Made by a program: the position numbers and the translations under genes. Below, piece after piece: positions 41,473 to 51,157 of a DNA stretch of 64,000 bases (the stretch's first letter is position 1; each line of letters starts with the position of its first letter). The notes under the pieces were generated by a model. The model ran no database searches and was not told where the DNA came from. It saw only the letters and a program-made list of their open reading frames with translations. Source of the stretch: Clostridia bacterium (GTDB lineage Bacteria; Bacillota; Clostridia; Oscillospirales; Acutalibacteraceae); the NCBI GenBank assembly GCA_017433225.1, contig JAFRHS010000029.1, forward strand, positions 25,450 through 89,449, read 5' to 3'.

Positions 41473-41550
41473 TGGTCGGGGCGACAGGATTCGAACCTGC
41501 GACCCTCTGCTCCCAAAGCAGATGCGCTAGCCAAGCTGCGCTACGCCCCG
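41473..41550 (-). tRNA. tRNA-Pro (anticodon TGG)
   Basis: On the minus strand CGGGGCG pairs with CGCCCCG as acceptor stem. The anticodon arm CTGCTTTGGGAGCAG places TGG (Pro) in a TTTGGGA loop, and the T-arm loop is GGTTCGAATCC. A discriminator A and CCA are encoded at 41476-41473. Confidence 0.95.
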
Positions 41551-41663
41551 ACGGCGCAAACATTATAGCAAAGGGGTATTTGAGTGTCAATGAAAGGCAG
41601 TCGAAAGAGCATGCCCCCGCGCTGCTCCCGTGTGGTATACTGAGCATGAAAGGGGAGTGGCCC

Positions 41664-42581
41664 ATGAAAGAAAAAGAATTCAACAAGCTGGTCAAACAGG
41701 TCGAGACGAAGAAGCTCACCAAAAAAGAGCGGGCAAAGGCCCCCGGCGAGTTCCTCGATCTGAACAGCGGCTTCACCCACTACGAGAGGAAAGAAGGGGG
41801 AGACCCGTCGAAACTGCCGGTCGTCCTCGTCCACGGGTACAGCACGCCCTACTTCCTCTACGACCACATCTTTGAAGCGCTCGTGAAAGAGGGCTACACC
41901 GTCATCCGTTACGACCTCCTCGGCCGCGGCCTCTCGGAGCGGGTGAAAGCGAAGTACACGCCGGAGCTTTTCGCGAACCAGCTGAAGGAACTCATCGACT
42001 GGCTCGTGCCGGACGGCAGGTGCATCCTCTTCGGCACCTCCATGGGCGGTTCCATCGTGGCGGCTTTCTGCGCGATGTACCCCGGTCTCGCTCAGAAGAT
42101 CGTCTTCTATGCCCCCGCCGGCATGGACAACTTCAAGCCGCCGGTCTACATGAAGCTGGCGACCATCCCGGTCCTCGGCAAACGGATCTTCAAACTCGCC
42201 ATGCCGAAGTCCACCCTGGCCCGTGCCACAGACGAGCTGCTCCATCAGGACGACGCCGTCAAAGATCAGTTCGTCCGGGACCTTGCCTACACCATGCAGT
42301 ACAAGGGCTACCTCGACGGCACCTGGTCGAGCCTCGTCCACACCATCCTCAACACGAAAGAAGACACTAAGTATTACAAAAAGATGGCGAAGCAGCACAT
42401 CCCCACGCTGGTCATCTGGGGCACCGAGGACAAGACCATGCCGATCTACCAGATCGACCGCATGGCCAAAGTCCTGAAGGATGCCGAGTTCGTCATTTTC
42501 GAGGGCTCCGGCCACATCTTCCTCTACGATGAGGGAGAACGCGCCATCGCCCATACATTACCGTTCCTGAAGGAGGAATAA
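41664..42581 (+). CDS. Alpha/beta-hydrolase (lysophospholipase-like)
   Basis: 305 residues. The canonical layout is present: VVLVHGYSTPYFLYDHIF (oxyanion HG), YDLLGRGLSER, the nucleophile elbow ILFGTSMGGSIVAAF, a TLVIWGTEDKTMPIY acid loop and the catalytic His in FEGSGHIFLYDEGER. No signal peptide. It precedes a YhhN lysoplasmalogenase-like gene by 1 bp, so lipid turnover is likely. The ATG at 41664 follows AAAGGGGAG. Confidence 0.9.
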   Translation: MKEKEFNKLVKQVETKKLTKKERAKAPGEFLDLNSGFTHYERKEGGDPSKLPVVLVHGYSTPYFLYDHIFEALVKEGYTVIRYDLLGRGLSERVKAKYTPELFANQLKELIDWLVPDGRCILFGTSMGGSIVAAFCAMYPGLAQKIVFYAPAGMDNFKPPVYMKLATIPVLGKRIFKLAMPKSTLARATDELLHQDDAVKDQFVRDLAYTMQYKGYLDGTWSSLVHTILNTKEDTKYYKKMAKQHIPTLVIWGTEDKTMPIYQIDRMAKVLKDAEFVIFEGSGHIFLYDEGERAIAHTLPFLKEE

Positions 42582-42582
42582 T

Positions 42583-43254
42583 ATGTCGTACATGTATCTT
42601 GCCTATTTGGGCATGCTCCTCCAGATCTGCTTCATCTATCTGGAGCAGCAGAAGAAGTATGTCCCGGCGGTCATCCAGAAGGGTGCCGCCTCTCTGGTCT
42701 TCGTGCTGATCGGCTTCCTTGGTCTGTCGGTCGCCACCATCCCGACCTTTGCCAAAGTGGTCGTCGCCGGCCTCGTCTTCGGTCTCATCGGCGATGTGTG
42801 CCTGAACCTCCGGTTCGTCCTGGAAAAAGCCGGACAGAAGATCTTCCTCGGCGGCATCCTCGCGTTCCTGATCGGCCACATCCTGTACCTCGTGGCGCTC
42901 GTCCCCCTTGCCGCGAAGCTCTGGATCTGGCTCATCAGCGGTCTCCTGATCGCGGCGGTGCTGCTCTACTGGATCCTCACGTCCGTCGAGGCGGAGAAAG
43001 CGTTCAAGATCTTCGGAGTCGTCTACATCGGCGCTGTCGTCCTGATGACAGCCGTTTCGGTCGGCGTCTATGTCACCCGCCGCACCCCGGGCGCGCTCCT
43101 CTACATGATCGGCGCGGTCCTGTTCACGGCGTCTGACATCATCCTCATCTTCAACACATTCACGAAGGACGGCAAAGCGTGGATGCGGCCGACGAACCTG
43201 ATCCTCTACTACCTCGGCCAGCTGCTGATCGCCCTCAGCATCCAGGCGATGTAA
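42583..43254 (+). CDS. YhhN/TMEM86-family membrane protein (lysoplasmalogenase-like)
   Basis: 223 residues with about eight membrane helices. The conserved acidic motifs of the family are visible: FGLIGDVCLNLR and GAVLFTASDIILIFNTF. Mammalian TMEM86B cleaves the vinyl-ether bond of lysoplasmalogens; bacterial members are presumed similar, and Clostridia often make plasmalogens. Directly follows an alpha/beta-hydrolase in the same operon. Confidence 0.88.
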   Translation: MSYMYLAYLGMLLQICFIYLEQQKKYVPAVIQKGAASLVFVLIGFLGLSVATIPTFAKVVVAGLVFGLIGDVCLNLRFVLEKAGQKIFLGGILAFLIGHILYLVALVPLAAKLWIWLISGLLIAAVLLYWILTSVEAEKAFKIFGVVYIGAVVLMTAVSVGVYVTRRTPGALLYMIGAVLFTASDIILIFNTFTKDGKAWMRPTNLILYYLGQLLIALSIQAM

Positions 43255-43271
43255 ATTAAAAATACACTATG

Positions 43272-43309
43272 GAAATCCCCTCTGTTCATGTATAATAGAG
43301 GGGATTTCG
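43272..43309 (+). terminator. Hairpin after the YhhN gene
   Basis: GAAATCCCCTCT and AGAGGGGATTTC form a 12-bp stem. The loop contains TATAAT (43291-43296), so the malQ promoter may lie inside the hairpin. Confidence 0.6.
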
Positions 43310-43356
43310 TGCGCTTTTTGGGTACATCGCCCGGGCCACACAAAGGAGAATGACCT

Positions 43357-44847
43357 ATGGAACGTAGCAGCGGTGTCCTGCTGGCCGTCACGTCTCTGCC
43401 GTCGAAGTACGGTATCGGGACGCTCGGCAGAGAGGCGTTCGCTTTTGCGGACTTTTTGAAAGAAGCCGGACAGAAGTACTGGCAGGTCCTGCCCCTCGGG
43501 CCGACCGGCCTCGGGGACAGCCCCTATTCGAGTTTCTCGACCTTCGCCGGCAACCCCTACCTCATCGACCTCGAGCTCCTCATCGAAGACGGGCTCCTCA
43601 CAAAGAAATACGTCGAGTCCTTCGACTGGGGCGACGACCCCGCCCATGTCGACTATGTCGCCATGAAGGAGAACCGCGAGACCGTCCTGCAGAAGGCGTT
43701 TGAGAACGGCTTCGAGCGGGACCGCGACGCCGTCGACCGCTTCGTCGGCGACAACGTCTGGCTGCCGGACTATGCTCTGTTCATGGCTCTGCGCGAGTAC
43801 TATGAGGGCGTCAGCTGGATCGACTGGGACGACCGGGACATCCGCCTGCGCAAGCCGGAGGCCATCCAGAAGTACCGGACCCTCCTCGCGGACCGCGTGA
43901 ACTACTACACCTACGTGCAGTACCTGTTCTTCAAACAGTGGAACGAACTGCGCGAGTACGTGAAGAAGCTCGGCATCAAGATCATCGGCGATCTGCCGAT
44001 CTACGTCGCCGCGGACTCCGCCGACATCTGGCGCGAGCCGCAGTTCTTCCAGCTCGACGAGGAGAACATCCCGAAGAAGGTCGCCGGCGTCCCGCCCGAC
44101 TACTTCTCGAAGGACGGCCAGCTCTGGGGCAACCCGCTCTATGACTGGGACACCATGCGCAAGGACGGCTTCGGCTGGTGGATCCGCCGCATCGAAGGCG
44201 CCGTCAAGATGTATGACGTCCTCCGGCTCGACCACTTCCGCGCGTTCGCGTCCTACTGGTCCTGTCCCTACGACGCGGAGACCGCGAAAGACGGCGAGTG
44301 GCACAACGGCCCCGGCATGAGTCTGCTGCGTGTGCTGCGCGACTGGTTCTACGGCACGGAGTTCATCGCCGAAGACCTCGGCATCCTGACCCCCGACGTC
44401 GACCAGCTCCTCGAGGACTCCGGGTTCCCGGGCATGAACATCCTCGAATTCGCGTTCACGAAGAACGCCGACTCCAAGTACCTGCCCCACCGGTGCAAGA
44501 AGAACTCGATCGTCTACACCGGCACGCACGACAACGACACGGTCGCCGGCTGGCTCCATGACGACGAGGTCCCGGAGGAGGACAAACAGGTCGCCCGCGA
44601 GTACCTCGGCATCTCGGAAGAAGAGGGCGAACACCTCGCCTTCATCCGCGGCGGCATGGGCTCTCCCGCGAACCTGTTCATCGCTCAGATGCAGGACTGG
44701 CAGGGCCTCGACACGAGCTGCCGGATGAACGTTCCCGGCGTCGCGCTCGGCAACTGGACCTGGCGGATGGAACCCGGTTCTGCAAACGAAGAACTGGCCG
44801 TTCTCATGCGGGAATACACGCGTATCTTCGGACGTTTGGCAAACTGA
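43357..44847 (+). CDS. malQ: 4-alpha-glucanotransferase (amylomaltase, GH77)
   Basis: 496 residues. GH77 signatures: SSGVLLAVTSLPSKYGIGTLG at the start, WQVLPLGPTGLGDSPYSS, IKIIGDLPIYVAADSADIW, YDVLRLDHFRAF with the nucleophile Asp, FIAEDLG with the acid/base Glu, and YTGTHDNDT. It transfers maltodextrin segments between alpha-1,4-glucans, for glycogen or maltodextrin use, and fits an organism that may make glucan with the amylosucrase-like enzyme. AAAGGAGAATG precedes the ATG. Confidence 0.96.
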   Translation: MERSSGVLLAVTSLPSKYGIGTLGREAFAFADFLKEAGQKYWQVLPLGPTGLGDSPYSSFSTFAGNPYLIDLELLIEDGLLTKKYVESFDWGDDPAHVDYVAMKENRETVLQKAFENGFERDRDAVDRFVGDNVWLPDYALFMALREYYEGVSWIDWDDRDIRLRKPEAIQKYRTLLADRVNYYTYVQYLFFKQWNELREYVKKLGIKIIGDLPIYVAADSADIWREPQFFQLDEENIPKKVAGVPPDYFSKDGQLWGNPLYDWDTMRKDGFGWWIRRIEGAVKMYDVLRLDHFRAFASYWSCPYDAETAKDGEWHNGPGMSLLRVLRDWFYGTEFIAEDLGILTPDVDQLLEDSGFPGMNILEFAFTKNADSKYLPHRCKKNSIVYTGTHDNDTVAGWLHDDEVPEEDKQVAREYLGISEEEGEHLAFIRGGMGSPANLFIAQMQDWQGLDTSCRMNVPGVALGNWTWRMEPGSANEELAVLMREYTRIFGRLAN

Positions 44848-44892
44848 CCGCGTGAAACAAATTTTTCACTGTTTAAATGTTAAATAAAATAC

Positions 44893-44922
44893 AAACCCTG
44901 TGGACATCCCACAGGGTTTTTG
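44893..44922 (+). terminator. Terminator of malQ
   Basis: AAACCCTGTGG and CCACAGGGTTT pair around a small loop, followed by TTTTTG. Confidence 0.9.
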
Positions 44923-44983
44923 TCTATGTTGTACGAAATTATATAAAGTCATAGTTTTTCCCTTTTTTATAAGGAATTCTCTA

Positions 44984-44992
44984 TGTTATAAT
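44984..44992 (+). promoter_or_regulatory. Extended -10 promoter of ppdK
   Basis: TGTTATAAT, a perfect extended -10 (TGnTATAAT), 52 bp before the start codon. The -35 region is only T-rich. The same TGTTATAAT recurs before the gene at 51158. Confidence 0.75.
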
Positions 44993-45043
44993 CCACGCTG
45001 TATCCAAACATCTATTCCAATTTTTTGCGGAGGGAAAAGCATT

Positions 45044-47692
45044 ATGGCAAAGAAATATGTCTACCTTTTCAGCGAAGGTAACGCAAACATGCGTGAGATC
45101 CTCGGCGGTAAGGGTGCGAACCTTGCAGAAATGACCAACCTTGGTCTTCCTGTTCCTCAGGGTTTCACCGTCTCCACCGAAGCCTGTACTCAGTACTATG
45201 AAGATGGCCGTCAGATCAACGGCGACATCCAGGCTCAGATCCTGGACGCTGTTGTCGAACTGGAAAAGATCGCCGGCAAGAAGTTTGGCGATAAAGAGAA
45301 CCCGCTTCTCGTTTCCGTTCGTTCCGGTGCCCGCGCATCCATGCCCGGCATGATGGACACCATCCTGAACCTCGGTCTGAACGAAGAAGTCGTTGAGACC
45401 CTCGCCAAGAAGTCCGGCAACCCGCGTTGGGCCTGGGACTGCTACAGACGTTTCATCCAGATGTTCTCCGACGTCGTCATGGAAGTCGGCAAGAAATATT
45501 TCGAGCAGCTCATCGACGACATGAAAGAGAAGAAGGGCGTCACTCAGGACGTCGAACTCGACGCTGACGACCTTAAGGAACTCGCCTTCCAGTTCAAGGA
45601 AGAGTACAAGAACAAGATCGGCGAAGAATTCCCGTCTGACCCGAAAGTCCAGCTCTTCGAAGCAGTCAAAGCTGTTTTCCGTTCCTGGGACAACCCCCGT
45701 GCGAACGTTTACAGACGTGACAACGACATCCCGTATTCCTGGGGTACCGCGGTCAACGTCCAGATGATGGCCTTCGGCAACATGGGTGACACCTCCGGTT
45801 CCGGTGTTGCGTTCACCCGTGACCCGGCTACCGGTGAAAACCAGTTCTTCGCGGAAGTTCTGATGAACGCCCAGGGCGAAGACGTCGTTGCCGGTGTCCG
45901 TACTCCGATGCACATCGACGCCATCAAAAAGTCCATGCCGGAGATCTACGATCAGCTCCTCGGCATCGCTCATAAACTGGAGAACCACTACAGAGACATG
46001 CAGGACATGGAGTTCACCATCGAAGACGGTAAACTCTACATGCTCCAGACCCGTAACGGTAAGCGTACCGCCAAGGCTGCTCTGAAGATCGCTCACGACC
46101 TCGTCAGGGAAGGTAAGATCTCCAAAGAGAGAGCCATCCTTGCGGTCGACCCGAGAAACCTCGACACCCTGCTTCACGGTTCCTTCGACAAGGCAGCCGT
46201 CAAGGGTGCTACCCAGATCGGTAAAGGCCTTCCGGCTGCCCCCGGCGCTGCTGCCGGTAAAGTCGTCTTCTCCGCTGAGGACGCGGTCGAATGGGCTGCC
46301 CGCGGCGAGAAAGTCGTTCTCGTCCGTCTCGAGACCTCTCCCGAAGACATTGAAGGCATGAAGGCTGCACAGGGCATCCTGACTGCCCGCGGCGGTATGA
46401 CCTCTCACGCGGCGGTCGTTGCCCGCGGCATGGGTTCCTGCTGTGTCGCCGGCTGCTCCGAACTCGTCATGGACGAGGAGAACAAGACCTTCCAGCTCGG
46501 CGGTAAGACCTACAAAGAAGGCGACACCATCTCCTTCGACGGTTCTACCGGTGACATCTACGACGGTCTCCTTCCCGTTCTCGACGGTTCCATCGAAGAC
46601 GAGGACTTCAAGACCCTCATGCGCTGGGCGGACGACTTCAGAACCATGAAGGTCCGTACCAATGCCGATACTCCGGAAGATGCCCGTAAGGCCCGTGAGC
46701 TTGGCGCAGAAGGCATCGGCCTCTGCCGTACCGAGCACATGTTCTTCTCCGAAGGCCGCATCGACTCCTTCCGCGAGATGATCTGCTCCTCCACCAAGGA
46801 AGAGAGAGAAGCCGCGCTCGAGAAGATCCTTCCGATGCAGCAGAGAGACTTTGAGCAGCTGTACGAAGCCCTCGAAGGTATGCCTGTCACCATCCGCTTC
46901 CTCGACCCGCCTCTCCATGAGTTCGTTCCCACCGAGGAAGCTGACATCCAGAAGCTGGCAGACGCCAAAGGCAAGACCGTGGAAGAGATCAAAGCTCTCA
47001 TCCAGGGCCTCCACGAGTTCAACCCGATGATGGGTCACCGCGGCTGCCGTCTGGCTGTCTCCTATCCGGAGATCGCCGTTATGCAGACCAAAGCGGTCAT
47101 CCGCGCGGCCATCGCCATCAACAAATCGCACCCCGGCTGGAAACCCATGCCGGAGATCATGATCCCGCTGGTCGGCGACACGAAGGAACTCCTGTACGTC
47201 AAGCAGATCGTTATCGATACGGCCAACGCCGAGATCGCCAAGGCCGGTGTCAACATGAACTATCAGGTCGGTACCATGATGGAAATTCCGCGTGCCTGCC
47301 TCATCGCCGATGAGATCGCGGCCAACGCCGACTTCTTCTGCTTCGGCACCAACGACCTCACCCAGATGACCTACGGTTTCTCCCGTGACGACGCCGCGAA
47401 GTTCTTCCCGGACTACTACGACGCCAAGATCATGGAGAACGATCCGTTCGCACGTCTCGACCAGGCCGGTGTCGGCAGACTCATGAAGATGGCCCTCGAC
47501 CTCGGCAGACCTGCCAACAAAGACCTGCACGCCGGCATCTGCGGCGAGCACGGCGGCGACCCGACTTCCGTCGAGTTCTGCAACATGCTGGGTCTCGACT
47601 ACGTCTCCTGCTCCCCGTTCCGTGTCCCGATCGCACGCCTTGCCGCTGCGCAGGCTGCCATCAAGCAGTCCAACCAGAAGTACAACGTCTAA
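45044..47692 (+). CDS. ppdK: Pyruvate, phosphate dikinase
   Basis: 882 residues, full length. N-terminal ATP-grasp (GGKGANLAEMTNLGLPVPQGF; LLVSVRSGARASMPGMMDTI), swivelling domain with catalytic His455 in RGGMTSHAAVVARGMG, and C-terminal PEP barrel with GTEGIGLCRTEHMFF-like AEGIGLCRTEHMFF and the late Cys in HAGICGEHGG. It interconverts pyruvate, ATP and phosphate with PEP, AMP and PPi in glycolysis or gluconeogenesis. Codons end in T more often (GGT, GTT, CGT) than in most neighbours, a sign of high expression. The ATG at 45044 follows GCGGAGGG; the promoter has an extended -10. Confidence 0.97.
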   Translation: MAKKYVYLFSEGNANMREILGGKGANLAEMTNLGLPVPQGFTVSTEACTQYYEDGRQINGDIQAQILDAVVELEKIAGKKFGDKENPLLVSVRSGARASMPGMMDTILNLGLNEEVVETLAKKSGNPRWAWDCYRRFIQMFSDVVMEVGKKYFEQLIDDMKEKKGVTQDVELDADDLKELAFQFKEEYKNKIGEEFPSDPKVQLFEAVKAVFRSWDNPRANVYRRDNDIPYSWGTAVNVQMMAFGNMGDTSGSGVAFTRDPATGENQFFAEVLMNAQGEDVVAGVRTPMHIDAIKKSMPEIYDQLLGIAHKLENHYRDMQDMEFTIEDGKLYMLQTRNGKRTAKAALKIAHDLVREGKISKERAILAVDPRNLDTLLHGSFDKAAVKGATQIGKGLPAAPGAAAGKVVFSAEDAVEWAARGEKVVLVRLETSPEDIEGMKAAQGILTARGGMTSHAAVVARGMGSCCVAGCSELVMDEENKTFQLGGKTYKEGDTISFDGSTGDIYDGLLPVLDGSIEDEDFKTLMRWADDFRTMKVRTNADTPEDARKARELGAEGIGLCRTEHMFFSEGRIDSFREMICSSTKEEREAALEKILPMQQRDFEQLYEALEGMPVTIRFLDPPLHEFVPTEEADIQKLADAKGKTVEEIKALIQGLHEFNPMMGHRGCRLAVSYPEIAVMQTKAVIRAAIAINKSHPGWKPMPEIMIPLVGDTKELLYVKQIVIDTANAEIAKAGVNMNYQVGTMMEIPRACLIADEIAANADFFCFGTNDLTQMTYGFSRDDAAKFFPDYYDAKIMENDPFARLDQAGVGRLMKMALDLGRPANKDLHAGICGEHGGDPTSVEFCNMLGLDYVSCSPFRVPIARLAAAQAAIKQSNQKYNV

Positions 47693-47748
47693 CTTCTGCG
47701 GCACAGCGTCGACCGCAGCGAAACGGCTGCAAACCGACAACAGAAAAT

Positions 47749-47784
47749 GCCCGAGAACTTCGATCCGAAGCTCTCGGGCTTTTT
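47749..47784 (+). terminator. Terminator of ppdK
   Basis: GCCCGAGAACTTCG and CGAAGCTCTCGGGC pair around ATC, followed by TTTTTG. Confidence 0.92.
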
Positions 47785-47805
47785 GTTTGTATTTCTATGG
47801 GCGAT

Positions 47806-50226
47806 CTACGCTTCGTGCTTCGGCAGGGTGACCGTGGCTTTGAACAGGTCGCCGTCGATGTCGAGGGCGAGGGAGCCGCCCATCAGGTCGGCGAGGTCTC
47901 TGGCGATCGAGAGGCCGAGGCCGTTGCCTTCGGTCTCGCCGCGGGAGCGGTCGCCCCGGACGAAGCGTTCCATCAGTTCTTCCGCGGTGATGTTCAGTGG
48001 TGCCGCGGATGTGTTCTTCAGCTCGAACGTGGTCGTCAGAGCTTGACCGTCTTTGCCGGGAGCGCCGTCGGACAGGGTGGCGTAGATCCGGGTGTTCGGC
48101 GCGGAATACTTCTGCGCGTTGGACAGGAGGTTCGCGAGGATGCGGTAGGTCTTCTGCCCGTCCGCAAAGACGAGCTTCTCTTCGGTCACCGGTCTTCCGT
48201 CCGGTCCGGTGAAGATGATCTCGTTGCCGTTCTTCTCCATCTCGGGAGCGAACTCCGCGATGGCCTGTGCCGCCAGTTCGGTGAGATTCAGGGTCGTGCA
48301 GTTGAGCTGGACGTTCCCGGTCGAGACTTTGGAAGCCTCCAGCAGGTCGTCGATGAGGTGCTTGAGCTTTTCGGACTGGTCGTGGATGACGCCGATGTAC
48401 TGGACAGACTCTTCATCGCCCAGCTCCTTCGTCTCGGCTTTGCGTCCGAGGAGGTCGGAGTAGTTGATGAGGGACGTCAGCGGGGTCTTCAGGTCGTGCG
48501 TGACGTTCGTGATGAGTTCGGTACGGGTCCGCTCTTCCTGGACTGCTTTGGCGACTGCCTTGTCCATGGTCTCCCGGGTGACCGTGAGGTTCCCGGCGAG
48601 GGTCCTGAGCGAGGCCGGCAGCCCGTGCTCGTTGACGGTCAGGTCTGCGTCCGTGCCGGAAGCGGTGATAATCTCATCGAGCCCCTTGAGGTAGCGGATG
48701 GCCTTCGACAGGACATAGAGGTTGAAAGCGATCAGCAGGATCAGGAGCAGGAGATCGACCGGGCCGACCAGATTGACCATCATATTGATGAGGAGCAGGT
48801 TGACGAGCATATAGCCGATGACCCAGAACACCACGCGTTTCGGCAGCTGTTTCGGCACATACCGGGCATTGGCCCAGGCGTCTTTCCAGTTTTTCGCGAT
48901 GTACTTTCCGTTGCCTCCAACCCATTGGAACAACCGGCCGAGGAGGGTGTGCTTCCAGAATCCGTGTCCGGACTTCACGGTCCGGCAGACCGAGGCGAGC
49001 CACTCCGCGAGGAGCAGGAAGCAGACTGCGGTCGTCAGGGCGCCGCCGAGCGGGAGCCAGGGCCAGACGCTGAGCGCATCGGTGAAGGATTCGACCATCC
49101 CGGCGAGGGGAAGGCCCAGGCAGAGGCTGAACAGGACGGCAGACACGAGGAAGTGCACATCGCCCGGGACCTTGTCGATCGCGGCGATCCGCGTCTCGAC
49201 CCCGTCACCGGTGTTCACGTGCCCGACGAGGAGCAGGAACCGGATGAAAAGGGCGAGTGCGGCAAGGTAGCTGAAGATCATGATGGCCAGGATCCAGCCG
49301 GCGGGCCGGTCCTTCATGACCTCATACAGCTCGTGCGCTGCAAAATAGTCATCGGTATCGTCGTGGAGGGCGGAGAAGAGGGTGAGGTCCCCTTCCGTTT
49401 CCGCCGGGTCGTCGATCCAGAATCGGACAGACGCGCCTTCCGGAACGTTGGGAAGGAGGACGTCGGCAGATTCGCCTTCCAGGTAATCGATGCCCTGCAG
49501 AAGCGCGTGCTCGTCCTCTCTGACCGCCGCGATCTTGTTGGAACCGACGTCACGGAGCGTCGGTTTTTCGGGCAGGTTCGTATAGACGCTGCCGTCCACG
49601 CTGCGGACATAGTAGTGGACCGAAGTGTTCTCGCTGAGCCAGGCCTTTTCGGCCTCCGTGCTGTCGCGATAGGCCTCGAGTCTCTCCCGTTCCCAGCGGT
49701 CGTACTGATGATTCAGTTCCCGGCGGATATCTTTTTCCGAGAGAGCCATGTTTTTGTACTCGAGGTCGATGTCGAGGTCATAATCGTTTTCGTGGAACGA
49801 GAAGGAGACCGTCGGGTTTCGGGCGAAGATCTCGTCCCTGAGCACGTCGTTGGCGTCGTCCTCCTGCCCCGGATAGTCGGATTTGACTTCGTTCTGCCGG
49901 GCGATGTACTGGTCCACGACGTCTTCCACGGTCGCTTTCTGCTGACCGGCAAGCGCTTTGGCGTAGCCGGCTTCATCGTAGGAGGCCAGCTCCTGGAGAT
50001 GAATGGCGTCATCGCGAAGCACGCGTTCGAACACGGGCGTTGCCGTGAATGACTGTTTTCCCGCAGCGGCGGCTCCGGAAAAGTATTTGTCGCCTCCGTA
50101 AGTGAGGCTGCCGATGCCGAGTTCCACGGCACACCAGGTGCCGAGAGAGAACAGCAGCGTGGCTAACAGAAGGCAGATCGCCTTCGAAATGTTGGTGTAT
50201 TTAAATCTTGTCGACTTTGTATCCAA
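47806..50226 (-). CDS. Membrane sensor histidine kinase
   Basis: 806 residues, unusually long because of its sensor half. First helix (ICLLLATLLFSLGTWCAVELG), a 300-residue extracytoplasmic region, then a bundle of six or so helices (about 315-520), and the kinase core: H-box NVTHDLKTPLTSLINYSDLL, N-box ILANLLSNAQKYS, G-box GNGLGLSIARDLA. The start is a TTG at 50226 overlapping the regulator gene by 26 bp; no ATG is available nearby. Partner of the OmpR-type regulator just upstream. Signal unknown. Confidence 0.9.
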   Translation of the reverse strand: MDTKSTRFKYTNISKAICLLLATLLFSLGTWCAVELGIGSLTYGGDKYFSGAAAAGKQSFTATPVFERVLRDDAIHLQELASYDEAGYAKALAGQQKATVEDVVDQYIARQNEVKSDYPGQEDDANDVLRDEIFARNPTVSFSFHENDYDLDIDLEYKNMALSEKDIRRELNHQYDRWERERLEAYRDSTEAEKAWLSENTSVHYYVRSVDGSVYTNLPEKPTLRDVGSNKIAAVREDEHALLQGIDYLEGESADVLLPNVPEGASVRFWIDDPAETEGDLTLFSALHDDTDDYFAAHELYEVMKDRPAGWILAIMIFSYLAALALFIRFLLLVGHVNTGDGVETRIAAIDKVPGDVHFLVSAVLFSLCLGLPLAGMVESFTDALSVWPWLPLGGALTTAVCFLLLAEWLASVCRTVKSGHGFWKHTLLGRLFQWVGGNGKYIAKNWKDAWANARYVPKQLPKRVVFWVIGYMLVNLLLINMMVNLVGPVDLLLLILLIAFNLYVLSKAIRYLKGLDEIITASGTDADLTVNEHGLPASLRTLAGNLTVTRETMDKAVAKAVQEERTRTELITNVTHDLKTPLTSLINYSDLLGRKAETKELGDEESVQYIGVIHDQSEKLKHLIDDLLEASKVSTGNVQLNCTTLNLTELAAQAIAEFAPEMEKNGNEIIFTGPDGRPVTEEKLVFADGQKTYRILANLLSNAQKYSAPNTRIYATLSDGAPGKDGQALTTTFELKNTSAAPLNITAEELMERFVRGDRSRGETEGNGLGLSIARDLADLMGGSLALDIDGDLFKATVTLPKHEA

Positions 50227-50890
50227 GTCCCCACACCACCTTTAAATAGTTTGGATTTTTCGGATCGATCTCGATTTTTTCGCGGATGTTGCGGATATGT
50301 ACAGTAACCGTTTTCTCGGTGGACAGCGCGGGTTCGTTCCAGACGGCCTCGTAGATCTGCGCGGACGACAGGACGTGTCCCATGTTCCGCATGAGGTATT
50401 CGAGGATCTGGTACTCGAGCGCCGTGAGGCGAACTTCTTCGCCGTCGACGGTGACACGCTTTTTGTCGGTGTCGAGCTCGAGGCCGCCGGTGACCAGCAC
50501 GTGTTCGCTGATTTCCATGCTGCCGAGTTTGGCATAGCGCCGCACCTGGGATTTGACCCGTGCCACCAGTTCAAGGGGGTTGAACGGCTTCGTGACGTAG
50601 TCGTCCGCGCCGAAACTGAGGCCGGTGATCTTGTCGGTGTCTTCGGACTTCGCCGAGAGCAGGATGACGGGCACGTTGCTCGTCTCCCGGATCTTCAGCA
50701 TGGCGGTGAGGCCGTCCATGTGCGGCATCATGATGTCGAGCACGAGACAGTGCACGTCATGGTCCTTCAGGAGGTCGATCGCCTCCCGTCCGTCTGTGGC
50801 CGTCAGGACGTCGTAGCCCTCTGCCGACAGATAGATCCGGATGGATTCGAGGATGGCTCTGTCATCGTCGCAAACTAAAACTGTGTACAT
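50201..50890 (-). CDS. OmpR/PhoB-family response regulator
   Basis: 229 residues. Receiver domain with acidic pocket VLVCDDD, phospho-acceptor Asp in CLVLDIMMPHMDG, and the K switch in DDYVTKPFNP; C-terminal winged helix with LTALEYQILEYLMRN and VTVHIRNIREKIE. GGAGGAAGAAT precedes the ATG at 50890. Overlaps the kinase gene, so expressed together. Confidence 0.95.
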   Translation of the reverse strand: MYTVLVCDDDRAILESIRIYLSAEGYDVLTATDGREAIDLLKDHDVHCLVLDIMMPHMDGLTAMLKIRETSNVPVILLSAKSEDTDKITGLSFGADDYVTKPFNPLELVARVKSQVRRYAKLGSMEISEHVLVTGGLELDTDKKRVTVDGEEVRLTALEYQILEYLMRNMGHVLSSAQIYEAVWNEPALSTEKTVTVHIRNIREKIEIDPKNPNYLKVVWGLGYKVDKI

Positions 50891-51062
50891 ATTCTTCCTC
50901 CGCGTTTTGGTCAAGTCGTTCCGTCTGACCTGGTACCACTCTATCATAGCAGATTATCGTCTAAAGTTTAGGGTTTTCAAAGAAAAAGTAAAGTTGTGCA
51001 ATCTGCACGGAAAGTTGACGGGTATTTTGACACCTTGCGTCCAAAAAAAGTCAGAGTTTTCC

Positions 51063-51090
51063 TTGTTCGTGCGAATTCTCATGTTATAAT
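51063..51090 (+). promoter_or_regulatory. Promoter of the gene at 51158
   Basis: TTGTTC (51063-51068), 16 bp, then TGTTATAAT with TATAAT at 51085-51090, an extended -10 similar to that of ppdK. Confidence 0.75.
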
Positions 51091-51157
51091 ATACAAGTAA
51101 AAATAGCGCATTCCGTAAAATACCGCGCTGTGTGAGTTAATTTGGGAGGGTACTATT

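Noticed and set aside
44981..47740. 919-codon open frame antisense to ppdK
   Set aside because: Same effect; ppdK itself is certain from its motifs.
47797..50052. 751-codon open frame antisense to the histidine kinase
   Set aside because: Shadow frame; low-complexity Val/Glu/Arg content, no start signals.
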